Part shown: positions 17,204 through 24,500 of the stretch, one piece after another
Layout of the letters: every line of letters starts with the position of its first letter
Position numbering within the stretch: the stretch's first letter is position 1
DNA from: Armatimonadetes bacterium UBA1398
GTDB taxonomy: Bacteria > Armatimonadota > Zipacnadia > UBA1398
DNA: 55,293 nt
NCBI GenBank assembly: GCA_002305165.1
Contig: DBQI01000011.1
Coordinates: forward strand, 97,756-153,048
Direction of reading: 5' to 3'
The notes under the pieces: generated by a model
The model's input: the letters and a program-made list of their open reading frames with translations, nothing else
The model's database searches: none
What the model was told of the DNA's origin: nothing
Made by a program: the position numbers and the translations under genes

Positions 17204-18160
17204 ATGCCGAACTCACCGAATGGATTCCGGCTCTTCCGTGGCCGCGAGGCCGCCGAGCTGACCCAGAAGATCGCGGACTACACGGGACGCGAGGTCGCGG
17301 ATGCGCTGCTGGACACCTGGCCCAACGGCGAGATCCGCGTCCAACTCTGCGAGAACGTTCGGGGCGCCAACGTCTTCATCGTTCAGACCTTCAAAGAGAG
17401 TGTGAACGATCGGCTCTGGGAGCTCCTCGTCATGATCGACGCGGCGCGGCGGGCCTCGGCGGCCCAGATCACCGCTGTCATTCCCTACTTCCCCTACGGC
17501 AAGCAGGAGCAGAAGTTCCGGGGGCGCGAGCCCATCACGGCGCGGCTCGTCGCCGACACCATCGTCTGTGCCGGCGCCAACCGCGTCCTCACCGTGGACC
17601 TGCACCAGGGCGCCATCCAGGGCTTCTTTACCATCCCCGTGGACCATCTCCCCTCGCAAGCCGTGATGGCAGAGGAACTCCGCGCGCGAGGGCTCTGCGG
17701 CAAGGAGTTGGTGGTGGTCGCGCCGGACTCGGGCGGCGTGGATCGCGCCATGAACCTCGCCACTCGCCTCGGGAGCTCCCTCGCCGTCGTCTTCAAACGC
17801 CATCCCGACGACTCGCCCACCGAGGCCGAGGCTATCGACGTCGTGGGCGCCCTGAGCGGCAAGACGGCCCTGATCCTGGATGACATGATCCTGGGCGGCG
17901 CGACGCTGATCACGGCCGCCGAGGCGATCCTGCAGAAGGGCGCGAAGCGCGTCTTCGGCTGCGTGACTCACCCCGTGCTGTGCGGGGATGCTCCGCAGCA
18001 GATCGCCGACTCGGTGATCGAAGAGCTTATCGTGTCGGACTCGCTGCCTCTCCCAGCGAACTGTCCGGATAAGATCAAGGCCATCACCCTCGCCCATCTG
18101 TTGGGGGATGCCATTGAGCGTACCCACTCGAACGCGTCGATCAGCGAGATCATCGCTTAG
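17204..18160 (+). CDS. prs: Ribose-phosphate pyrophosphokinase (PRPP synthase)
   Basis: Makes 5-phosphoribosyl-1-pyrophosphate from ribose 5-phosphate and ATP for nucleotide, His and Trp synthesis. The 318-residue length fits. It begins FRLFRGREAAELTQKIADY; PNGEIRVQL corresponds to the family's DGE region. It carries YFPYGKQEQKFRGREPITA, DLHQGAIQGFFTIPVDHLPS, VVAPDSGG and the PRPP loop ALILDDMILGGATL. Two motifs are non-standard: the usual YARQDR(K/R) reads YGKQEQK, and the usual DDMIDTGGT reads DDMILGGAT. This suggests a divergent class of the enzyme that may differ in regulation. AGGA lies 7 bases before the ATG. The next gene starts inside its 3' end. Confidence 0.92.
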   Translation: MPNSPNGFRLFRGREAAELTQKIADYTGREVADALLDTWPNGEIRVQLCENVRGANVFIVQTFKESVNDRLWELLVMIDAARRASAAQITAVIPYFPYGKQEQKFRGREPITARLVADTIVCAGANRVLTVDLHQGAIQGFFTIPVDHLPSQAVMAEELRARGLCGKELVVVAPDSGGVDRAMNLATRLGSSLAVVFKRHPDDSPTEAEAIDVVGALSGKTALILDDMILGGATLITAAEAILQKGAKRVFGCVTHPVLCGDAPQQIADSVIEELIVSDSLPLPANCPDKIKAITLAHLLGDAIERTHSNASISEIIA

Positions 18161-18803
18161 TCTCGCGCTACTGGTGGCGCTCTGCGTCGGGGGCGGCGCC
18201 CTGGCGGCGGATGAGGACGGCCCCGGCACGGAGGCTGCCGCTATGGAGGAGCTCCCGGACCCGATCATCGATCCCGATAGGGCCGAGGGGTGGGCCGTCG
18301 ATGGTCCGCCGCGGATCTACCTTCGTGACACCCTGAGCGACTTCATCAATGGCGGCGCCGCCCTCTACCTCGGCTACAGCTTCCGCTGGGTAGCCGTGTG
18401 GGTGGTTCGGTCCTCGGGGTTTGATCTCGAGGCAACCATCGAGCTGTACCGCTTCTCCGAGCCCAGCGACGCCCTCGGGGTATACCTCAATGGCGCTCGC
18501 GGCCCCGGCGAGGGCCTGCCCTTCGAGCGGAGTCAGGTGCGGCGAGGGCTCCTACGCGCTCAGCGCGGGCCCTACTTCGTCCGCGTGCCCTGCCGCGATC
18601 AGGGCGTTCGAGCCGACGATGCGGCCCGCTCTCTCGGGGGAGTCCTCGGTCTGGCGTTGCCGCCGTGGGAACGGTCCTGTTGCAGGGGATTCGCGATGAG
18701 GTCGCCGGGGAGCCGTGGCCCATCACTCCTCCGCCCAAGCATGTCGCCATTGCCGAGTCGAAGTACGGGCTGGGGGTCAGCGACCCCGCGCGCATCGAGC
18801 TGA
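18108..18803 (+). CDS. DUF6599-like exported protein, C-terminus lost at a junction
   Basis: The 231-codon frame starts inside prs (53-base overlap) with a basic region and a hydrophobic signal peptide (LALLVALCVGGGALA). Residues about 65-180 resemble DUF6599 proteins: DFINGGAALYLGYSFRW, then ELYRFSEPSDALGVYLNG and a later GPYFVRVPC. The family is exported and of unknown function. The last 45 or so codons, from about 18665, read as arginine/serine/proline-rich nonsense. In another frame the same bases encode a good DUF362-like tail (see 18656). The gene therefore looks truncated by a deletion, or the assembly has joined two genes wrongly. The downstream stop is fortuitous. Confidence 0.65.
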   Translation: MPLSVPTRTRRSARSSLSLALLVALCVGGGALAADEDGPGTEAAAMEELPDPIIDPDRAEGWAVDGPPRIYLRDTLSDFINGGAALYLGYSFRWVAVWVVRSSGFDLEATIELYRFSEPSDALGVYLNGARGPGEGLPFERSQVRRGLLRAQRGPYFVRVPCRDQGVRADDAARSLGGVLGLALPPWERSCCRGFAMRSPGSRGPSLLRPSMSPLPSRSTGWGSATPRASS

Positions 18804-18838
18804 TCACTTTGGGCGACGACCCGCTCGTCCTGGGGTAG
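18656..18838 (+). pseudogene. DUF362-like C-terminal remnant, out of frame
   Basis: In the frame starting at 18656 the bases read VAAVGTVLLQGIRDEVAGE, then PITPPPKHVAIAESKYGLG and VSDPARIELITLG, ending in TAG at 18838. This strongly resembles the end of DUF362-family proteins, which place VAxDAVGT and then a YGLGxSDPxRIE(L/V) phrase near the C-terminus. No start codon, signal or N-terminal domain belongs to this frame; upstream in the same frame the translation is arginine-rich noise. It abuts the DUF6599-like gene with a frame change, so the N-terminus of a DUF362 gene appears to be missing. Whether this is biological or an assembly artefact cannot be told here. Confidence 0.55.
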
Positions 18839-18846
18839 GGGCGCTC

Positions 18847-19491
18847 CTACACGCGTCCGCGGAGGTACGCCTCGATCCGTCGCGCGGGGATCTCACCCTC
18901 GCGCAGCACGACGGGTCCGTCGCCGCAGAGGTCCACGACGGTCGAGGCGCGTCCGGTGCCTCGGCTTGGCACTCGGACAATGGCGTCGACCTCGCTGCCC
19001 AGTTCGGCGAGGACCTCCTCCGCTGTCGCCAGGGGCGGGCTCCCACTCCGATTGGCGCTTGTGGCCGCGAGGGGCGCCGCCATGGCTCCCACCACGAGCA
19101 GGCACACCGCATGGTTAGGGACACGGATGCCCACCGTCCCCTCGGAACCGAGGAACTTGGTCTCTGGCCGGCGCGCCCGGAGGACCACCGTCAAGGGCCC
19201 GGGCCACAGGTCCGCGAGCATCCTCTCCGCCCAATCAGGCACATACCCCCACTCCGCGGCGGCCGCTAGGTCGCGGACGAACATCGCGAGAGGGCTGTCC
19301 GCTGACCGCCTCTTGATCCGGCCGATGCGGGCGAGGGCCCCGGGATGGGCTACCGAGGCACAGAGGCCGAACACCGTTTCGGTGGGGAGGGCGGCCACGG
19401 CTCCGGCCTCGAGATCCCGTGCCAAACCTTCCAGCACCACGCAGTCGTTGTCCGTGAGCTCAAGCCCTAAGTCGATGATCGGCACATTCAT
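18847..19491 (-). CDS. tsaC: L-threonylcarbamoyladenylate synthase (Sua5/YciO/YrdC family)
   Basis: Makes threonylcarbamoyl-AMP from Thr, bicarbonate and ATP, the first step of the t6A37 modification of ANN-decoding tRNAs. The 214-residue single-domain protein carries ALPTETVFGLCASV, IGRIKRRSADSPLAMFV, LWPGPLTVVL, GTVGIRVPNH and the nucleotide-binding phrase ATSANRSGSPP. It lacks the extra Sua5 C-terminal domain. The ATG at 19491 has GAGGGAGG 5 bases upstream; a GTG at 19506 would overlap the SpoIID-like stop as GTGA and is the alternative. It lies immediately downstream of the SpoIID-like gene and is convergent with the DUF362 remnant. Confidence 0.92.
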   Translation of the reverse strand: MNVPIIDLGLELTDNDCVVLEGLARDLEAGAVAALPTETVFGLCASVAHPGALARIGRIKRRSADSPLAMFVRDLAAAAEWGYVPDWAERMLADLWPGPLTVVLRARRPETKFLGSEGTVGIRVPNHAVCLLVVGAMAAPLAATSANRSGSPPLATAEEVLAELGSEVDAIVRVPSRGTGRASTVVDLCGDGPVVLREGEIPARRIEAYLRGRV

Positions 19492-19502
19492 TTCCGCCTC
19501 CC

Positions 19503-20837
19503 TCACCCCAGCCGCGCCAGCTCGGCGTCGCCGTAGTAGTGTCTGAGGATCACCCGGTAGCTGAGCCCTCGGCGTGCCATGTCGATGGCGCCTGCCTGGC
19601 TCATGCCGACGCCGTGGCCCCAGCCTCCGCCCGCGAAGCTGTATTCCGTGTATGGCGGCTCCGAACCGCTCTTGTCGAGCACGAACAGGGTGCTGCGCAG
19701 GCCGCCCGAGCCGACGCCCCCATCGCCGAATGCCCAGCGAATGGCGTCACCGGAGACCACCGTCTCCCCCTTGCTGCCAATGATGCGGAGACTGGTTACG
19801 CGCCCATCCAGGCTGCGGGGTCCGACCTGCACATCCTGCACCGACCCAATGTCTCGGGCCCCCGCGACCTCGATCGCCTTCAGGGAGCGCGCCAGGATAC
19901 GGGTGAGCTGCTCCGCCGTGTAGGACGCCCGCCAGCGGAAGGCGGGGTGCGCGCCACCGAAGACGGTTGTGGGAGGGGCCAGCAGGAAGCGGCGCAGCTC
20001 GGGCTCCGCGGACAGCGCGGGGCTATCGCCGAAGCCGTCGAACACGGGCCGAGGTCCGGGGATGAGGGAGTGCCATGCGTCCATCGCCGAGGTCGTTGAG
20101 CCGCCCGAGCAGGCGTGGTACACCGATCGGACTACCGTGCCCCCTGCGGCGAGCACCTCGCCTGCCGTCTCCAACGCCGCCAGGCGGGTGAAGGGGGTCT
20201 CCTCGGACACTCCGCGGTAGACCTGGTCCGCCGTCGAGGTGACCAGATCCCAGGGGGGAGCGCCGGGGTCGGCGCGTCGCGCCTGAGCCTCGGCCCAGGC
20301 GAAGGAGCGCGCGGCTACCGCCTGAGCCTTGAGGGCTTCGAGCGGCGACTCGGCGCCGATCTCCGACGCCACCACGCTGGCCACGTAGTCATCGGGGACG
20401 ATCACGTTCACGACAGCGGCTGCCCCGCGCCAGAGCCGCAGGTCCAGCACTCCCCGGTAGGCCGCCTCCACGACGATCCTGCCCGTCTTGGCCTCCACAG
20501 CGCGCACTTCCAGTGGCGCCCCGGCAGGGCCAGCAACGCGAACAGGAGCGGCGACGAGGGTCTTGGCCGAGGCGGTCTCGACGGCGAAGGGGAGGTCGCT
20601 ACGCCCCGATCGCGACACGACCACCTCGACGGCGCCTGTGTCCGCTCCGCCAACGGTGAGCGGTCCCTCGCCTCGAACGCGGACCCGCTCGATGTTCCCG
20701 TGGAGTAGCACCTCGAGTGCTGGGGAACCAGGCAGCGCGGCAAGCGCCCGGACGTTGTCCGCCGCCACGCCCGGCAGGCAGAGGGCGACCAAGAGCAGCC
20801 CGGCCAGGGCGGCTCTCGAAATGGAAGCCAAGTGCAA
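19503..20837 (-). CDS. SpoIID/LytB-domain exported protein
   Basis: A 444-residue protein with a signal peptide (ALAGLLLVALCLPGVAA). The start appears to be TTG, with a purine-rich GAGGGGAG 8 bases before it. The middle and end form a SpoIID domain: VASVVASEIGAESPLEALKAQ followed by AVAARSFAWAEAQ, ACSGGSTTSAMDAW, and near the end GGGWGHGVGMSQAGAIDMARR. SpoIID enzymes are lytic transglycosylases acting on denuded glycan strands. In non-spore-formers such proteins are thought to help remodel or divide the cell wall. Residues about 40-130 are beta-rich and may be the usual N-terminal domain. No spore genes lie nearby. Confidence 0.88.
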   Translation of the reverse strand: MHLASISRAALAGLLLVALCLPGVAADNVRALAALPGSPALEVLLHGNIERVRVRGEGPLTVGGADTGAVEVVVSRSGRSDLPFAVETASAKTLVAAPVRVAGPAGAPLEVRAVEAKTGRIVVEAAYRGVLDLRLWRGAAAVVNVIVPDDYVASVVASEIGAESPLEALKAQAVAARSFAWAEAQARRADPGAPPWDLVTSTADQVYRGVSEETPFTRLAALETAGEVLAAGGTVVRSVYHACSGGSTTSAMDAWHSLIPGPRPVFDGFGDSPALSAEPELRRFLLAPPTTVFGGAHPAFRWRASYTAEQLTRILARSLKAIEVAGARDIGSVQDVQVGPRSLDGRVTSLRIIGSKGETVVSGDAIRWAFGDGGVGSGGLRSTLFVLDKSGSEPPYTEYSFAGGGWGHGVGMSQAGAIDMARRGLSYRVILRHYYGDAELARLG

Positions 20838-20939
20838 GGGGATGCTCCCCTCAGTGGGTCGTACGCGCTACCCATGGCCCTGGAGCCTGACGATATGGGA
20901 ACGCGCCAGAGTCCTAACGACGCCAACCCGCTATTCGTT

Positions 20940-21560
20940 CTAAGGGGTTTCTGGCGGACTCTCCGAGCTTGGCCCGACAGGGGCCCCGTCCGCGGGCGCC
21001 GCAGCCTCGCCAGAGCCTGGCGCGCCGGGTCCGGGCCGCACCGCTCGCATCGCGCCGCCCTTCATCAGGAGGCGCACGATCTTCCAGTGACCATCGACGG
21101 GCGCCAGGGTTAGCCGCACCGTTCCGTCGCCGCTGGCGAGGAGCATCGCGATGCCTGCTCGGGGGTTCAGGTCGGAGAGGGTGTACTGCACCTCGACTTC
21201 GGCGGGATCTCCCGCGACGGCCAAGGTCTCGATCGGGACGTGCCGTGCCTTGCCTCCGCCCCCGATCTGTACCATCGTAACGCCTTCGTCGTCGGTCGAT
21301 ACCAGGCTGGGATCGACCAGCAGCCCGCGCAGCCCCTCGGCATCCCGAGCCACCACGGCCGAGGCGAACGCTACGGCCACCGCTCTTGGCCCCTCCTGGT
21401 CCCACGGTCGGAGCTTCGCATAGACGAGGGCCCTGGGGTATAGGCCCAGCACCAGTGCCGCCCCCACCAGGCATAGAGCCGAGATCAAGGCGATCCGCTT
21501 CAGGCTCAATCCTCCAGGAGGTCGGCCCGAGTCGCTACCTGGGTAGCTCTGCTCGATCAC
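20940..21560 (-). CDS. Membrane-anchored protein with NTF2-like domain
   Basis: A 206-residue protein, starting at the GTG at 21560 with GGGAGGGG about 10 bases upstream (the open frame continues to 21689). A single hydrophobic segment (IALISALCLVGAALVLGLYP, near residue 25) would leave the rest outside. Residues about 55-165 look like an NTF2-like fold: AVAVAFASAVVARDAEGLRG, a middle beta region, then VRLTLAPVDGHWKIVRLLMK. The last 30 residues are Pro/Ala/Gly-rich. Function unknown. It lies about 100 bases upstream of the SpoIID-like gene on the same strand and may share its transcript. The 35163 protein also ends in an NTF2-like domain. Confidence 0.55.
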   Translation of the reverse strand: MIEQSYPGSDSGRPPGGLSLKRIALISALCLVGAALVLGLYPRALVYAKLRPWDQEGPRAVAVAFASAVVARDAEGLRGLLVDPSLVSTDDEGVTMVQIGGGGKARHVPIETLAVAGDPAEVEVQYTLSDLNPRAGIAMLLASGDGTVRLTLAPVDGHWKIVRLLMKGGAMRAVRPGPGAPGSGEAAAPADGAPVGPSSESPPETP

Positions 21561-21647
21561 AACGGGTTCACCCCTCCCACTTCGCGGCTGCGGTGCGCCA
21601 TGTTTCCGACAGACATCGTGCCGTCCCTCCCGCATTTTGCCGCAGGA

Positions 21648-21677
21648 TTGCCGCATATGAGAGCGAAACACTATAGA
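21648..21677 (+). promoter_or_regulatory. Putative promoter upstream of the thioredoxin-like gene
   Basis: TTGCCG (21648-21653) and TATAGA (21672-21677) are separated by 18 bases in the divergent region between the NTF2-like gene and the gene at 21751. The match is moderate and unproven. Confidence 0.3.
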
Positions 21678-21750
21678 GTTAGGTGTCAATGGTGAGTTCT
21701 ACGGCTGAGCCGTTGTCCCAGCGGATCTGTAATGCCGAGGGGAGTGAGCC

Positions 21751-22374
21751 ATGCCGCGAGTCGTTCCCGATGCTAGTCGCCGCCGTCCGGCTACGCAGGC
21801 TCTCCTGGCCGTGTGCCTGCTGGCAGCGGCTGGGGGAGGTCTGTGGGCCCTCCACGCTCAGGCCACCGGCCAGATCACTCAGCACGCCCCCATGGCCGCT
21901 TCATCCCAGGGGTCCCCGGAAGTCTGCTGCGCAGTCCCTGGACCCTACAACCGGGGCAGGTTCGAGGAGGCCGGCCCGGCGGAGGCGCCGGTGCAAGTTA
22001 TCGGCTACCAAGGCTCCTGCTGGGAGCACAAGATCGCGGGCGACATGCTCATCGCGCTCGCGGCTGAGTACCCGGACCTCCTGCACGTCTCGCTCGCTCC
22101 GCTGGAGTCAGAGGCGGGTGAGGCCTCGGGGCTCCCGTGCACGGCCTATCTGTTGAAGGCTGAGGGCTACCGGCCGGCTGGGTGCAGTGAGTCGAATGGC
22201 GGGTTCTTTGTGCTCGTCGAGAAGTCGCCGGATAGGGGCGGATGGGACATCGCCGACCTCGAGGAGCATGTGAGGGCTGCGATCGTGGCCTGCGGGGGCG
22301 CGACGAGTGCCGAGCGCATCACCCCTCGGCTGCCGCGCGAGCCCTCCGGGGCTGGCTCGAAGGGGGGAATGTGA
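21751..22374 (+). CDS. Exported protein, possibly thioredoxin-like
   Basis: A 207-residue protein with an N-terminal basic region and a hydrophobic segment (ALLAVCLLAAAGGGLWALHA), probably a signal anchor. The middle (about residues 75-180) alternates beta and helical stretches: VQVIGYQGSCWEHKIAGDML, DLLHVSLAPLESE, then FFVLVEKSPDRGG. This recalls a thioredoxin-like fold, but there is no CxxC pair; the Cys residues are isolated. The C-terminal end is low complexity. The ATG has GAGGGGAG about 6 bases upstream. It precedes the pseudopilin gene, so a role in the same envelope structure is possible. Function not recognised. Confidence 0.55.
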   Translation: MPRVVPDASRRRPATQALLAVCLLAAAGGGLWALHAQATGQITQHAPMAASSQGSPEVCCAVPGPYNRGRFEEAGPAEAPVQVIGYQGSCWEHKIAGDMLIALAAEYPDLLHVSLAPLESEAGEASGLPCTAYLLKAEGYRPAGCSESNGGFFVLVEKSPDRGGWDIADLEEHVRAAIVACGGATSAERITPRLPREPSGAGSKGGM

Positions 22375-22500
22375 GGGCCAAGAGTCACAGGATCGAGAGC
22401 GCTCGCCAGGGGATTCGATTGTTGGTTGGCATCGTGCCGGTGAACAGTGTCCGCCGGCAGTTGGGGGACGTGCCCGCTCAAAGGAAGGGAGTGCTACACA

Positions 22501-23232
22501 GTGCTACGCAGACGTGGATTCACACTGATTGAGCTGCTCGTAGTGATCGCGATCATCGCCATTCTGGCTGCCATTCTGTTCCCGGTCTTCGCCAAGGCTC
22601 GCGAGAAGGCGCGGCAGACGTCGTGCCTCTCGAACGCTCGACAGCTCGGTACGGCCGACATGATGTACGCTCAGGACTACGACGAAAACCTCAGTCCATG
22701 CTTGATCAGCATCAAGAACGCCTCCGGCGGCGTTACCTGCCTGAACCACTGGACGAACGTTCTCGTGCCCTACATCAAGAGCGAGCAGATCTACGCGTGC
22801 CCATCCCACGCCTCGCCCTACTACGGCTGCTGCGGTGGGGCCGACGACCTCAGCTACGGGCTGAACGACCAGTCCCACGGCTACGGCGGCTGGGACGGCA
22901 ACTTCTACCGCGTGAGGCTCGCCAGCCTGACCTATCCCGCTGAGACCGTGGCCTTCTTCGACCTCTACTACAACGATTCTAACAGCGGCGACCTCTGCGC
23001 CTGCGCATGGCAGCGCGGCCCATGCTCCGGCTGCCGCGGCAGGCCGGCCGGCAAGATCCCGCCGGGGTTCAGTGGCTTTGGCCCCGTCGGCAAGGATGTC
23101 TCGCGTCACAATGGCGGTCTGAACGTAACCATGTGTGACGGCCATGCGAAGTGGTACAAGGCCGGAGGCGTGATCGACTACGACACGACACACGGCGGGG
23201 TGGCCGATTGGTACTGGAAGACAACCAAGTAG
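22501..23232 (+). CDS. Type IV pseudopilin-like protein (DUF1559, H-X9-DG motif)
   Basis: A 243-residue protein starting at GTG, with AAGGAAGGGA about 10 bases upstream. The N-terminus is a class III prepilin signal: LRRRG, then FTLIELLVVIAIIAILAAIL, cleaved after the Gly by a prepilin peptidase. The next residues (FPVFAKAREKARQTSCLSN) are typical of Armatimonadota and related lineages. The rest is a DUF1559-type domain ending with VSRHNGGLNVTMCDGHAKW, which fits the H-X9-DG motif. Such proteins occur in large families of unknown role, perhaps in secretion or surface assembly. A second GTG 10 bases upstream, within a near-direct repeat (gtgctacaca, gtgctacgca), is in another frame. Confidence 0.9.
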   Translation: MLRRRGFTLIELLVVIAIIAILAAILFPVFAKAREKARQTSCLSNARQLGTADMMYAQDYDENLSPCLISIKNASGGVTCLNHWTNVLVPYIKSEQIYACPSHASPYYGCCGGADDLSYGLNDQSHGYGGWDGNFYRVRLASLTYPAETVAFFDLYYNDSNSGDLCACAWQRGPCSGCRGRPAGKIPPGFSGFGPVGKDVSRHNGGLNVTMCDGHAKWYKAGGVIDYDTTHGGVADWYWKTTK

Positions 23233-23295
23233 CTCCTGTCATTGACACCCGCGAGGAGCGAGCGTCAGGGCGATCGTAGTCGGGAGGGATTACGC

Positions 23296-23568
23296 GTGGG
23301 ACGTTTGACTGCAGTCTTGTCGGTCCTGGCTCTGAGTCTAGGGCTTGTGCTAGCGGGTCTCGTGGGATGCGCGAAAGGCTCCCAAGACGATGCGACGGCG
23401 CGTCCGGAGCCCGGTGTGGGGAAGGCGAAGATGCCTACTCCGGAGCAGAAAGCCGCTAAGCAGGCTGCTGCGAAGCAGCAGGGCTTGACGCCCGATGGCA
23501 GAGTAGGGCCTGCCAGCATGATTGACGAGACCAAGGCGAAGATGCGGGGGGGCGGGACGGGCGAATAG
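23296..23568 (+). CDS. Small lipoprotein
   Basis: A 90-residue protein starting at GTG with GGGAGG 7 bases upstream. The signal LSVLALSLGLVLAGLVGC ends in a good lipobox, so the mature part (about 65 residues) should be lipid-anchored. It is Ala/Lys/Pro/Gly-rich with no structured domain (KMPTPEQKAAKQAAAKQQG). It follows the pseudopilin gene by 63 bases. Small lipoproteins of this kind are commonly found behind H-X9-DG pseudopilins; a linked role is inferred only from proximity. Confidence 0.65.
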   Translation: MGRLTAVLSVLALSLGLVLAGLVGCAKGSQDDATARPEPGVGKAKMPTPEQKAAKQAAAKQQGLTPDGRVGPASMIDETKAKMRGGGTGE

Positions 23569-23576
23569 CCGTCCCG
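23553..23576 (+). terminator. Hairpin at the end of the small-lipoprotein gene
   Basis: An 8-base-pair stem (cgggacgg / ccgtcccg) with an 8-base loop overlaps the stop codon region. It is followed 20 bases later by the stronger palindrome at 23597. Confidence 0.4.
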
Positions 23577-23596
23577 AAGCTCACCTGATGCGCAAT

Positions 23597-23624
23597 GGCG
23601 GGGCAGGTAGCTACCTGCCCCGCC
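23597..23624. terminator. 28-base perfect palindrome between convergent genes
   Basis: The sequence ggcggggcaggtag followed directly by its reverse complement forms a 14-base-pair stem (allowing a small loop) between the lipoprotein gene and convergent surE. It could serve as a bidirectional terminator, though neither side has a T-tract. Confidence 0.6.
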
Positions 23625-23690
23625 ACCTCCGCCTAGATCACATTACCGCGCGCGCCCAGCTCCCAAAGCCCACGGGCACCAGGTGGCGGC

Positions 23691-24500
23691 CTATCGTTTC
23701 GCCCCTCGGTGCTCCAGTAGCCGAGCGAGTGACGACTGCCGGAGGCCGCCGAGGTGGCGGTCGGAGGTGAGGCGGTAGGTGATCGGGGTGATCGCCACCA
23801 TTCCGGCGCGGACGGCGCCGACGTCGGTGTCGAGTGAGTCGTCGACATCGGCAGCCGGCCCGTAGACCCAGTAGTTAGCCGTCCCGTCCTCGCCAGGCTC
23901 GACGCGCACCTCGGCCCCGTATGCTCGTCTCCCCTGGGCGACGACGGATGCGCCTGCCAACTCGTCGAAGGGCCGGGCGGGCACATTGATGTTGAGGATC
24001 ACGTCCTCGGGCATTCGGAAGCCCGCTTGCCAGGCACGGACTAGGCGTACCGCCACCTCGGCGGCAGCATCGAAGCGGGTCGGCCCGCCATCCCGGGGGC
24101 GCAGCACCGAGATCGCAGCGGCCGGCGCCCCAGAGACCCGCGCCTCGATGGCCGCACCCACGGTACCCGAGTGGAGCACATCCTCGCCCATGTTGGGCCC
24201 GTCGTTGATGCCCGAGATCACCAGGTCCACCGGCCGATCGACGAGGGCGTAGAGGCCAATGGCGGAGCAGTCGGCGGGGCTCCCGTCGCACGCGTAGATG
24301 GCGACGCCGTCGCACGAGGGGAGACGCAGCACAGGCACGGAGCGGTGGAGGGTGATGGCGAGCCCGGAGGCGCTGCGCTGCTGTCGCGGGGCCACCACGG
24401 TGAGCTCGCACAATGGTCGGAGTCGGTCGATGAGGGCCAGCAGGCCAGGCGCGTCCACCCCATCGTCATTGGTTAGAAGCAGGTGCAGCGGGCTCACCAT
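23691..24500 (-). CDS. surE: 5'/3'-nucleotidase SurE
   Basis: Dephosphorylates nucleoside 5'- and 3'-monophosphates with a divalent metal in the cytoplasm. The 269-residue protein has the full signature: LLLTNDDGVDAPG (the metal-binding Asp pair), VVAPRQQRSASG, and the loop VISGINDGPNMGEDVLHSGT with the Asn ligand. HLGGLRQSSLARLLEHRG ends the protein, which is slightly longer than the E. coli enzyme. Its start overlaps the recJ stop by 7 bases, so the two are translationally coupled. Confidence 0.96.
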   Translation of the reverse strand: MVSPLHLLLTNDDGVDAPGLLALIDRLRPLCELTVVAPRQQRSASGLAITLHRSVPVLRLPSCDGVAIYACDGSPADCSAIGLYALVDRPVDLVISGINDGPNMGEDVLHSGTVGAAIEARVSGAPAAAISVLRPRDGGPTRFDAAAEVAVRLVRAWQAGFRMPEDVILNINVPARPFDELAGASVVAQGRRAYGAEVRVEPGEDGTANYWVYGPAADVDDSLDTDVGAVRAGMVAITPITYRLTSDRHLGGLRQSSLARLLEHRGAKR

